From NCBI GenBank assembly GCA_023262305.1, contig JALRCK010000029.1, forward strand, positions 1 through 13,292: a stretch of 13,292 nucleotides of DNA. Direction: 5' to 3'. The notes beneath the pieces are model-generated. The model made no database searches. It was given only the letters and a program-made list of their open reading frames with translations, and was not told the origin of the DNA. Positions 1 through 6,978 of this stretch are shown here, one piece after another; the first letter of the stretch is position 1; every line of letters starts with the position of its first letter. The position numbers were made by a program, and so were the translations under genes. The DNA comes from Deltaproteobacteria bacterium. Its GTDB lineage: Bacteria > Bdellovibrionota_C > UBA2361 > OMII01.

Positions 1-135
1 TCGCGTCGATTCCTCGGTCGCTGAAAAGATGTTTAAAACTGAAAAGAATGGCGTGTTCATAAAATTCCGTGGAACAACGATAAGGAGAACCAGTCGGCAA
101 GTCAAAACCAAAGCGCCGAAATCTGAATTCTTCAT
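1..135 (-). CDS. Possible N-terminal fragment of an unidentified protein running off the left edge
   Basis: Downstream of the phosphatase gene the minus strand stays open from an ATG at 135 to the window edge (45 codons). A weak GGGA lies about six bases upstream of the ATG. The predicted start (MKNSDFGALVL...) is followed by a hydrophobic stretch (residues 8-21), so it could be a membrane or exported protein. A second minus frame is also open to the edge and looks protein-like (...GIDEEFRFRRFGFDLPTG...). That frame has no ATG or GTG start and only an internal TTG. I cannot decide between these frames or exclude plain intergenic DNA. No family is recognised. Confidence 0.2.
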   Translation of the reverse strand, partial: MKNSDFGALVLTCRLVLLIVVPRNFMNTPFFSVLNIFSATEESTR

Positions 136-161
136 CAATTCCCGGCCGAATGGTCTCTGCG

Positions 162-186
162 CTACCCAGCGAAACGAGCAGGGTAG
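162..186. repeat. Short hairpin just past the phosphatase stop codon
   Basis: CTACCC (162-167) and GGGTAG (181-186) are perfect inverted arms. After an A/A mismatch they are extended by GC/GC pairs, with a loop of about seven bases. It lies immediately 3' of the phosphatase stop on the minus strand. No run of T follows on that strand, so a classical intrinsic terminator is not supported. It may still protect the mRNA end or be chance. Confidence 0.3.
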
Positions 187-1506
187 TTATCCGAGCGGAA
201 GTAACAGGAGCGGCGTCTCCATCTCCTGCGCGCTGGCACCTCCGTGATGAGACCGGTCTCCGTAGGCGAACCGCGGAGCCTCATCCCAATACACGGAGTA
301 GCCAGCGTGCGGTAGGATCCCGATAGTGCCGAGGCGTGAAACGAAAGATTCCTTGACCTTCCCCGGTCCCAGGAGACCAGCATGTTCGAGTTCGGGCACC
401 GTCATGACGGTCGCCGCCCCTGCTAGTCGCTCCCTCAAGAGCCCGAGCAGATGCTGCTCGCACTCCGGTCGCGGATGAAGGCAGAGGTGACGAAGTCCAC
501 CTGAGAATCTGATTGGGCTTCCCCTAACATCTCTCTTCAACATAGTAGTGATGTCAGGCACGACCTTGTTAATCGGAATCCCCCCACCCTGGATATCGGA
601 GATATGCCCATGGTCGGCAGAGACAACCAGGAGAGTTCGCGGAAGCCCGCTCCATTGAAGAAAGCGCTCAAGTGCGCGCAAGATATCTCTAGCAGCTTGG
701 TCCGATTGATCTGCTTCAAATCCCCATTTGTGGCAGGTCGAATCGTACGTCTCGATATACACAGACTGATAGCTTTTTTGTGGATTCCCACCGACTATGA
801 AACGAGCTTGCTCAATCCCGTGACTAAACGAATCGAACCCTTTGAGGGTCTCGTTGGGTGCGTAGCACGAATTGAACGATGAGGGGAAAAATGCCTTGGG
901 ACCAAAAAAACGGAGCATTACGTCGTTGTTCACGAGTCGTGGAATCATCAGCGATTGCGGAAGCACATCAGCAGGAGTGTATCCTGCCGTACCAAGCGAG
1001 TCAGGACTTTCATCTGAGAAAGCAAATCGGAGGGGGCGAATCATCCTTCCGATGCCCGGCTCAAAGTAATCGAATCCACAGATCTCATGCTCGTAGGCGG
1101 CGAGTCCGGTGAAAGCCGTTGTTACATGAGCAGCCGTCGTCGAGGGAAACTGAGATGTCGTCTTGAGAACTACTCCATTTCGATCGACCTCTCGAAGAAA
1201 CGCGGCGGAATCCCGAAAACGCTCAAAGGTCTGCCACCCAAAAGCATCAACAAACACAAAGATAATGTGATCAAATCGCCCTACGGTCGAGGTCACTGCC
1301 TGCGGTAGATTACCTCGCTCAGTTGAGCCGAGCAGGGTGTGCTCAAAGAAGCCTGGCAGACGGGAGAAGCAGAAGTGTTCGTATGCGGGGCGAACGAAGC
1401 CGGGACCAAACTTGCACGCATCCACCGCTGCCGCTGAGAGACGCTCAAGGTTAGTGGGGAGCCGCAACTGCGCGTCCGTGTCTTGAGTGGGGGTGTACTC
1501 AAACAT
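187..1506 (-). CDS. Alkaline phosphatase superfamily hydrolase (type I phosphodiesterase/nucleotide pyrophosphatase-like)
   Basis: This 439-residue protein has the metal-hydrolase core of the alkaline phosphatase superfamily, in the phosphodiesterase/nucleotide pyrophosphatase branch. The expected two-metal site can be read in order. Asp87 lies in IIFVFVDAFGW. The probable Thr nucleophile lies in FPSTTAAH (Thr123/124). Asp255 and His259 lie in ETYDSTCHKW. Asp298 and His299 lie in SADHGH. His421 lies in DRSHHGGAS. The fold therefore looks active, probably cleaving a phosphate mono- or diester. The substrate cannot be told. No signal peptide or membrane segment is visible, so it is probably cytoplasmic, unlike many secreted relatives. 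I chose the ATG at 1506 because AGGA sits six bases upstream. An in-frame GTG at 1548 would add 14 residues but has poorer support. It is separated by about 285 bases from the operon upstream and probably transcribed on its own. Confidence 0.85.
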   Translation of the reverse strand: MFEYTPTQDTDAQLRLPTNLERLSAAAVDACKFGPGFVRPAYEHFCFSRLPGFFEHTLLGSTERGNLPQAVTSTVGRFDHIIFVFVDAFGWQTFERFRDSAAFLREVDRNGVVLKTTSQFPSTTAAHVTTAFTGLAAYEHEICGFDYFEPGIGRMIRPLRFAFSDESPDSLGTAGYTPADVLPQSLMIPRLVNNDVMLRFFGPKAFFPSSFNSCYAPNETLKGFDSFSHGIEQARFIVGGNPQKSYQSVYIETYDSTCHKWGFEADQSDQAARDILRALERFLQWSGLPRTLLVVSADHGHISDIQGGGIPINKVVPDITTMLKRDVRGSPIRFSGGLRHLCLHPRPECEQHLLGLLRERLAGAATVMTVPELEHAGLLGPGKVKESFVSRLGTIGILPHAGYSVYWDEAPRFAYGDRSHHGGASAQEMETPLLLLPLG

Positions 1507-1791
1507 CAGGTATCCTGGTTGTATCCTCGGGCGCGCACGGCGCTGCACGAGCTGAATAGACGAGCCGCCTCATTATGGTAGGCATTTGGCTAGCCTTGCG
1601 CAAATGATTCTGCTGATTGGCAGGCGTTCCCTGCTCTTCTAATTCAGATAGATACCGACTATCGTCTCTTAGTCCGAACTCAGAGGAGACCCTTACCTAG
1701 CGTCCACCCCTTATTACCCCAATACTAACACGGCTCGGGCCTACGACACGTTACCAACGCCTCTGGGCAGGCATGCTGCAAGCAAGCAGAC
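1507..1791. other. Intergenic region between the phosphatase gene and the three-gene operon
   Basis: About 285 bases contain no convincing gene. They must hold the end of the operon transcript and the promoter and ribosome site of the phosphatase gene (AGGA on the minus strand at 1513-1516). A small inverted repeat, GACTA (1657-1661) with TAGTC (1670-1674), is visible but weak. No clear terminator with a U-tract and no clear promoter pair was found. Confidence 0.4.
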
Positions 1792-2637
1792 TCACCGCTG
1801 GCTTCCCAAATAGGTGCACTTCGCCTCCAGCATCGTGGGATAAAATTGAAGCGAACGGAGGATGCGTGCTATCCACGAAGAGGTCATGCGATAGCCGTAG
1901 TAGGTAACATGACACTCGTTGAGTCCAGGCGCTATGGGCGCAACGATGTGGTCAGGCACATACACCGGATTCCCATAGCTAACGAGCTTCCACACGTCGT
2001 GAGCTAGGCGCGGCTGCACTCGAAAGTAGGCAGCATCTATCTCAGCGCACTCACCCCTTTTTCGACACCCACGAACCGAGTGGACATTGTTCTCCGGGTC
2101 AATCTCATCGGACTGGGTGAGATAAAAAACCTCCGTGCGCTTTGACAAGCCGATCAGAATGGCATCAGCGAGAGGCTCAATGGTCACAAACCTCACAGCA
2201 CTTCCGAGCTGCGTGTTCGTAAAGATAGAGAGCACAAGGACCGTGGCTACCACAATTATACTCGATCGAGTACGCGAGAGCGTTCGCTCCTTGGTCTCCT
2301 GATTTGTGGAATATGCGTACCTATTCCACAGCCGCATATAGAGCCGAGCTACAAATATGATCGGCGGTCGGACAAGCCGCCAGAGTGGACCGAACACATT
2401 CGATTGCAGCCCGCCTAGTACAACGCGCGTCGTGGTCAAGCACTTCCGAAAGAAGGTCAGGTTTTCGTTGAGCTCAGTGATAGCATCGGCGATCCCTCCC
2501 TCGGATTCTTGCTTTTGAGGAGCCTCCTTGGACGGCCCTTGCGCAATCCTACGCGCACGCGCCAGGAGCGCCTCGGTATTCGAAGGTGATGGCGGGTTAT
2601 TTGCGCTCGAGCTTTTTGTGCGAAAGCTATCAGCCAT
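1792..2637 (-). CDS. Single-pass membrane protein with four-cysteine C-terminal domain, third gene of the AAA+ operon
   Basis: The 281-residue product is not a family I recognise. Residues 1-50 are polar and probably disordered (Ser, Pro, Gln, Lys). Residues 50-105 look helical and amphipathic, including a short hydrophobic patch around IIFVARLY (93-100). One convincing membrane helix spans about 126-147 (IIVVATVLVLSIF core). Arg121, Arg123 and Arg125 just before it predict an inside N-terminus and an outside C-terminus. The roughly 130-residue outer part holds Cys191, Cys197, Cys242 and Cys274, which could form two disulfides. The ATG at 2637 follows AGGAG, which overlaps the stop codon of the AAA+ gene; the gap between the two genes is 6 nt, so translation is probably coupled. 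I infer that it anchors or couples the AAA+ protein to the inner membrane. This is from context, not homology. Confidence 0.75.
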   Translation of the reverse strand: MADSFRTKSSSANNPPSPSNTEALLARARRIAQGPSKEAPQKQESEGGIADAITELNENLTFFRKCLTTTRVVLGGLQSNVFGPLWRLVRPPIIFVARLYMRLWNRYAYSTNQETKERTLSRTRSSIIVVATVLVLSIFTNTQLGSAVRFVTIEPLADAILIGLSKRTEVFYLTQSDEIDPENNVHSVRGCRKRGECAEIDAAYFRVQPRLAHDVWKLVSYGNPVYVPDHIVAPIAPGLNECHVTYYGYRMTSSWIARILRSLQFYPTMLEAKCTYLGSQR

Positions 2638-2643
2638 ACGCTC

Positions 2644-4839
2644 CTAGATTGCGCGCGCGACCGCACACTCCTCACGAGCCACATTCTTCGCCCGCAGAGC
2701 TATGGAGAGCGCGCTCTCATCGAACACGACCTCGATATCACCCCGGGCAGCATCGTTGTTCAGGACGAGGTCCGCGATACTTGAGGTGATATTCCTATCC
2801 ATGTATCCGAGCACGCTGCGAGCCCCTTCTCTTGCGACATAGACGCCTCTGAGCATCTTGCGCATCTCTGCTGAGCTCATCGTTAGCCGTATCCCCTGTG
2901 CCAGAACGAGCGCGTTAATTCGCGCCAATTCCTTTGTCGCGATCGCCTCAAGCACCTCCACTCCCAGACGCTGGAACGAGTAGATATTCCCTCCGAATCG
3001 TCCCAAAAATTCCGGTCGATACTGCGAACGGAGATCCGCTAACGCAAGCTTCTTCGCCTCCTCAAACGAGATCGACTCATCGAGGAAGTTCGGCGTCCCG
3101 ATATTCGTTGTCATGATGACGATCGTATCCTTGAACGATGCCGTTAATCCCCGACTATCCGTTAAGCGAGCATCGTCGAGGAGCTGCAGCATGAGGTTAA
3201 AGACATCAGGATGAGCTTTCTCAATCTCATCGAAGAGCACAACGCTGTAGGGGTTCCGGCGTACCTGATTTGTAAGGATTCCGCCATGCTCGTAGCCCTC
3301 GTAACCGGGAGGAGCTCCGATCAGCTTCGCAACCGCATGCTTTTCCATGTACTCTGACATATCGAACCGAAGGAGAGGAACAGAGAGCGCCTCTGCGAGG
3401 GCCTTGGCAAGCTCGGTCTTACCTACGCCTGAGGGACCCAGGAACATAAAGGTCCCCGCGGGTTTGTTGGGGAGCTTAAGACCTAGTCGAGCCCGCTTGA
3501 CCGCTTTTGCGACCTCGCTCGTCGGCTCGCTTTGCCCAACGACCCGCCGAGAGAGAACCTCGTCGAGATTCCTGAGTTTAGCGCGCTCGTTTTCGGTGAG
3601 CTTATCAACCGGGATACCGGAGAGCGCACTAAAGGAACGCAACACATCGGACTCCTCAACCGTCAAGCCTTGGTATACTTCCGCGACTTTTTTCGCGTAC
3701 CCATGTGTGGCTGTGACAACGAGCTGCCGGATCGTCTCAATCCGCTTCCGCACTTCAACCACATCAGGGGTATCAGAGCTACTATACATCGCCATCGGAT
3801 CGCCTGCCTCGCCCGAGGGAGAGTACCCCGACGCAGGGCGGTTTGCTTGAAGATCACTCACTCGCTGTGAGTGCGCCTCTTTGAGTGCCCTCGCTTCATC
3901 CTCAAGCGCTCGTACCTGCTCCTCGCCATCGCTTATCTCCTGGTAGAGCGCTCGCACCTGACGTTGGCGTTCATTCCATTCCTCTTGCGCTTTCATGAGC
4001 TGAGAGCGCACCTCATCGACACCCGCCCCCTTCTCCCCTAAAGCTTTAAGCTTCTCCTTGAGGGCCTCGATATGCTGGGGAGCGATGTGCGCCTGGCGAC
4101 AGAAGTTCGTCATCGAGAGATCGAGCAGGGTAATAGCTGCATCGGGCTGAGCTCGCAACTCAGTGAGCTTGTATTTTTCAGTCAACGCCACCGCGGCCTC
4201 AACTGCGCCCTCTGAGATCTTGACCCCATGATGAGCCTCCAGGATCGCTCTGACCTCTTTGACGATGATGCGTAGATTGCCGGCCTCCGGCTCCTTCACC
4301 TCATAGAGGGTGCAGTTCTCAAGAAGATCACTGTCGCACTTGAGGAGGTCTCCGAGTCCTTCATCACTTGTCTCTAGGATCGCTTGGTACCGATTCGCTT
4401 TAAGATCCCCCATCAACCCGTTAATGAGGTTACTACAGCCGTTCATCGTAGCGAATTTGATGAAATCGCTGGCGTCCTCAACAACCAAAACTGCGGAGTG
4501 CGAAGCGCTGAGGGTATCTCGAGCCCGTGAGAATGCCTCGTTGATAACCTGATGATTCCCAGACTCAAAGAGCGTGTCTGTATTGAGCCAGAAGAATCGC
4601 TTGCCGACAATGTCAACCGGAGTCGTATAATCCTGCTTACTGGCCTGAAGACCCAATACTATCGCGCTAATCCCGACGCCGCCTCGACCGGTAACAACGA
4701 CGTTGCGACGACGCAGCTTCATGAGAGCAGCAGAGATCTCTGCCACCTCGATGTCTCGTCCCACAAGTTTGAAGCCTTTGCGTCGAGCCAGAACCTCTGA
4801 CCCACGGGTTAAGATATCACGCGATCCAGGGTGACTCAT
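2644..4839 (-). CDS. ClpB-like AAA+ protein with degenerate first ATPase domain and no Clp N-domain
   Basis: This 731-residue protein follows the ClpB/Hsp100 plan but is shorter than typical ClpB (about 860), lacking the N-terminal substrate domain. D1 starts at KLVGRD (24-29). Its Walker A is GRGGVGIS (51-58), with Ile57 where the ATP-binding Lys belongs. Its Walker B reads VLVVED (117-122). D1 is therefore probably non-catalytic. A coiled-coil middle segment follows (about 255-330), then a Ser/Gly/Pro-rich linker (335-357). D2 is intact: Walker A GPSGVGKT (468-475), pore loop GYEG (512-515), Walker B VVLFDEIE (533-540), sensor-1 TTN (577-579), candidate arginine finger in RPEFLGR (608-614) and sensor-2 GAR (672-674). 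It should be an ATP-driven hexameric remodeller; no ClpP-binding loop could be identified. The ATG at 4839 has a strong GGAGGGAGGG upstream. It sits 21 nt after the coiled-coil gene and 6 nt before the membrane gene. A general ClpB or T6SS ClpV role is unlikely given the missing N-domain and the neighbours. Confidence 0.88.
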   Translation of the reverse strand: MSHPGSRDILTRGSEVLARRKGFKLVGRDIEVAEISAALMKLRRRNVVVTGRGGVGISAIVLGLQASKQDYTTPVDIVGKRFFWLNTDTLFESGNHQVINEAFSRARDTLSASHSAVLVVEDASDFIKFATMNGCSNLINGLMGDLKANRYQAILETSDEGLGDLLKCDSDLLENCTLYEVKEPEAGNLRIIVKEVRAILEAHHGVKISEGAVEAAVALTEKYKLTELRAQPDAAITLLDLSMTNFCRQAHIAPQHIEALKEKLKALGEKGAGVDEVRSQLMKAQEEWNERQRQVRALYQEISDGEEQVRALEDEARALKEAHSQRVSDLQANRPASGYSPSGEAGDPMAMYSSSDTPDVVEVRKRIETIRQLVVTATHGYAKKVAEVYQGLTVEESDVLRSFSALSGIPVDKLTENERAKLRNLDEVLSRRVVGQSEPTSEVAKAVKRARLGLKLPNKPAGTFMFLGPSGVGKTELAKALAEALSVPLLRFDMSEYMEKHAVAKLIGAPPGYEGYEHGGILTNQVRRNPYSVVLFDEIEKAHPDVFNLMLQLLDDARLTDSRGLTASFKDTIVIMTTNIGTPNFLDESISFEEAKKLALADLRSQYRPEFLGRFGGNIYSFQRLGVEVLEAIATKELARINALVLAQGIRLTMSSAEMRKMLRGVYVAREGARSVLGYMDRNITSSIADLVLNNDAARGDIEVVFDESALSIALRAKNVAREECAVARAI

Positions 4840-4842
4840 AAC

Positions 4843-4855
4843 AACCCTCCCTCCT
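4843..4855 (-). promoter_or_regulatory. Strong Shine-Dalgarno site of the ClpB-like gene
   Basis: On the minus strand GAGGAGGGAGGG lies in the 21-base gap between the coiled-coil gene stop (TAA ending at 4861) and the ATG at 4839. It fixes the start of the AAA+ gene and suggests it is translated efficiently from the shared transcript. Confidence 0.7.
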
Positions 4856-4860
4856 CGTGA

Positions 4861-6543
4861 TTATGAGTTGCCGAGCTTGTCAAATGGATTTTGGAAGGAA
4901 CTTTCAGCCTTAGATGCCCCCTCCCCCGCGGATGCCTCACCACTTCCCATGTTTGCCTCGGCGCGATCGTCTACAAGATCATTAATGGCTCCCTGCACTG
5001 CTCCCGAAACCTTGCGGATCGCCCCTATCGTCTCGCGCATGCGAGAGTACCCCTCTTGCGCTATATCGCTTGAGGCCTTGAGCACATCGCCGTAATCTTG
5101 CAGTTCGCCAACCAAACGCGATATCTGCTGTGCTTCAAGATCAACATTGGTTGCATTACGCACGACTTCTTGCGCGATGATCGTCTGATTTTGCGCCGCC
5201 ATTCGCGCAAAGTTGTTCGCTGCTACTGACCTCGACTCACTCGTCGCGGCAGCCGAGATGGCACTGATAACCGACATAAGCTGCTCGCCCATCTGGGACA
5301 CCCCTTCAAGGTGGAGGCGTTTGGTGCTTCCACTCTCGTTGCGTATGGTGTCTTTGTAGGCTTGAATCTGAACTGCGTGCTTCGTTAGCCCACCGATTGA
5401 ATTGGCCACATCCACCGAGTGGTCGTCAGCGCGACTAATGAACTCGTTGATCTCCTGCAACTTATTCTCTCGCGTCATCCGAGCGATCGAAGATTCCTCA
5501 GACCCACCACTCTCAAGCTCCTTCTTGGTTGACTCATTTTTTTGAGCAACCTCCTTCAGAGACTCATCCATGATCAGGTGCATGTTTTTGAGAATCCCAT
5601 TGGTGTCCGCTAACACCTCGGCATGCTTGCCGAGCCTCTCAAGGGTTCCCAGCACACTCTTGAGGCGAGTGTCAGAGGTGTCAACGTAGTTGACCGCGGC
5701 GTCTATGAGAGCCCGCTGACGCTCCCTGTTTTCATCCTTCGTAAGATCCAAGAACTCTCGCAATACGCGCTTCTGCTCGGCCAACTCGGGATGTTCCGGA
5801 TCGCGACCCGCTTGGATGGTCGCTTTCTGCGCGTCTATCGCGGACACCATCTCATCTATCTCGTGAGTTACACGCGCCTTGTCGACGGCGTCGATCTCAG
5901 CGATGCGAGCCAACGCGGTCTTTTTTGTGGGCCCGAATCCGAAAAAAGATCTCTCCGCCGAAAGCTGCGCCTTCTGGCGCTCCAGATTATCGGCCTCCTC
6001 CATAAGTGATTGCAGCCGCTCCTGGTGATCCATGAGCTTTTTGTCCTGCTCCTCTGCCCACTCCTTATCCCGCTGGATCTCTTTGTAGACATCTGGAATC
6101 TTGTCGTTCTTCCGGATCTCAAATACAGCCGCGAGGACATCAATGAGGGGCTTCGCTCGCTCCTGAAATTCAAGGCTCGCCCTCGTCATCTCATCGACCA
6201 CCGCCTGGAGCTCGGCGAACGCCTCGGTGTCTTGCAGCTTGATACCCTCTCGGTTCAAGATCTTTCGCTGCTCTTGGAGATACTCTTTGAAGGCGGAGAA
6301 TGCCTCAAGCCTCGCCCTATTTTGCTCCTTTGTCGCGTCCTTCGAGAATGAGAGCTCGCGTACGAACGCGTCTCGCTTAGCCTCTGGAGAGAGCTCTTGA
6401 TTCAACATGATCTGCGCAAACACGTTCGACTGCGCAAACGCCTTAGTCTGCTCAGTGACAACGGCTCGCTGTCGATCGCGAATCTTCGTAGCATCTGAAA
6501 TAACACTGGCTACTGTACGTTTTGCGCTGGTTGAATCGTTCAT
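4861..6543 (-). CDS. Long coiled-coil protein of unknown family, first gene of the AAA+ operon
   Basis: The product (560 residues from the ATG at 6543) is almost wholly helical and highly charged. It has no membrane segment or signal peptide, so it is probably cytoplasmic. Residues about 1-255 form long Glu/Lys/Arg-rich coiled-coil heptads. They are broken near residues 198-210 by a short aromatic/Gly/Pro element (SFFGFGP). Residues about 275-520 form a second helical region, poorer in charge and rich in Ala, Ser, Gln and Asn. This region superficially resembles chemoreceptor signalling helices but lacks their conserved hairpin tip. The last 40 residues are Gly/Ala/Ser/Glu-rich and disordered, ending in FQNPFDKLGNS. 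I chose the ATG at 6543 because GGGGGCGGAG precedes it; the in-frame GTG at 6582 has no Shine-Dalgarno site. It heads the operon, 21 nt before the ClpB-like gene, and is a likely partner, scaffold or substrate of that ATPase. Function is unknown. Confidence 0.8.
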   Translation of the reverse strand: MNDSTSAKRTVASVISDATKIRDRQRAVVTEQTKAFAQSNVFAQIMLNQELSPEAKRDAFVRELSFSKDATKEQNRARLEAFSAFKEYLQEQRKILNREGIKLQDTEAFAELQAVVDEMTRASLEFQERAKPLIDVLAAVFEIRKNDKIPDVYKEIQRDKEWAEEQDKKLMDHQERLQSLMEEADNLERQKAQLSAERSFFGFGPTKKTALARIAEIDAVDKARVTHEIDEMVSAIDAQKATIQAGRDPEHPELAEQKRVLREFLDLTKDENRERQRALIDAAVNYVDTSDTRLKSVLGTLERLGKHAEVLADTNGILKNMHLIMDESLKEVAQKNESTKKELESGGSEESSIARMTRENKLQEINEFISRADDHSVDVANSIGGLTKHAVQIQAYKDTIRNESGSTKRLHLEGVSQMGEQLMSVISAISAAATSESRSVAANNFARMAAQNQTIIAQEVVRNATNVDLEAQQISRLVGELQDYGDVLKASSDIAQEGYSRMRETIGAIRKVSGAVQGAINDLVDDRAEANMGSGEASAGEGASKAESSFQNPFDKLGNS

Positions 6544-6553
6544 CTCCGCCCCC
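6544..6553 (-). promoter_or_regulatory. Shine-Dalgarno site that decides the coiled-coil gene start
   Basis: The minus strand reads GGGGGCGGAG directly before the ATG at 6543. The G-run lies about five bases upstream of the ATG. The alternative GTG at 6582 is preceded by a pyrimidine-rich stretch without a ribosome site, so the shorter protein is preferred. Confidence 0.5.
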
Positions 6554-6645
6554 GTTCTTGCAGACTGTGCAAACCTAATCACAGAAGAAGTCGGCGTCGG
6601 GGGGAGATCCTTGATGAATAGGAGTCATAAATACCAACAGGCCTC

Positions 6646-6660
6646 GTTCATGAGCTGAAC
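6646..6660. repeat. Small inverted repeat upstream of the coiled-coil gene
   Basis: GTTCA-TGAGC-TGAAC forms a 15-base dyad with 5-base arms, about 105 bases upstream of the operon's first ATG. It could be an operator, but arms this short may be chance. Confidence 0.25.
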
Positions 6661-6714
6661 CAGGTACTTACAATGGTCACAGGCCACACAATCACCCCTC
6701 CCACCGAAAACCCC

Positions 6715-6774
6715 AGCGCTCAAAAAAGCTCATAAAACACACTAAAACCAACTACTTAAAGGGCTTTTTTCGCT
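6715..6774. repeat. Interrupted inverted repeat (AGCG...AAAAAAGC / GCTTTTTTCGCT)
   Basis: AGCG (6715-6718) and AAAAAAGC (6722-6729) pair with CGCT (6771-6774) and GCTTTTTT (6763-6770). This gives 12 base pairs interrupted by a CTC bulge, around a loop of about 33 bases. It lies in the divergent intergenic region. The loop is long for a terminator; it could be a regulatory or protein-binding dyad. Confidence 0.35.
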
Positions 6775-6824
6775 CCTCATCCGAAATCACCCAAACCCGC
6801 CGTTCCCTCCTCTTACCCCCGTTT

Positions 6825-6872
6825 GTGTCAAAAAGCTCAAAGTGAGGACTTCTATTCGGGGGGATTTGACAC
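6825..6872. repeat. Perfect 8-base inverted repeat spanning a candidate -35 box
   Basis: GTGTCAAA (6825-6832) and TTTGACAC (6865-6872) are perfect inverted copies 32 bases apart. The right arm contains TTGACA. The arrangement would suit a regulator binding both arms to control the plus-strand gene, but this is inference from symmetry only. Confidence 0.35.
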
Positions 6873-6978
6873 CGATTTGAAGGGTTCTCTCTCGATCGAG
6901 TATTCAGTTTTCAAGTCATCCAATACGGGATGATGTGGATACTGAAATAAACCGAAAAAGGGATTCAGGGAGAACAAC

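Larger units (their letters stand above)
6554..6978. other. Long divergent intergenic region with inverted repeats
   Basis: More than 400 bases separate the minus-strand operon from the plus-strand 177-residue gene, so promoters for both must lie here. No good ORF is present. A TTGACA (6866-6871, plus strand) matches a sigma70 -35 box, but no good -10 sits at 17 bases. CTCGATCGAG (6891-6900) is a perfect 10-base palindrome that follows it. CATCC (6918-6922) and GGATG (6928-6932) could form a small leader hairpin. AGGGAG (6967-6972) is the ribosome site of the plus-strand gene. The segment is noticeably richer in A/T and homopolymer runs than the flanking genes. Confidence 0.5.

Noticed and set aside
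3347..3850. A 167-codon plus-strand reading frame inside the ClpB-like gene
   Set aside because: It is antisense to clearly conserved AAA+ coding sequence, has Ser/Arg/Pro-rich composition typical of a shadow frame, and has no supporting motif.
2644..4839. Type VI secretion ATPase ClpV
   Set aside because: ClpV has a sheath-binding N-domain and two active AAA+ domains and sits with T6SS genes. None of this is seen here.
4861..6543. Methyl-accepting chemotaxis protein
   Set aside because: The Ala/Ser/Gln helices look similar at first, but the conserved signalling hairpin tip, HAMP domain and membrane helices are missing.
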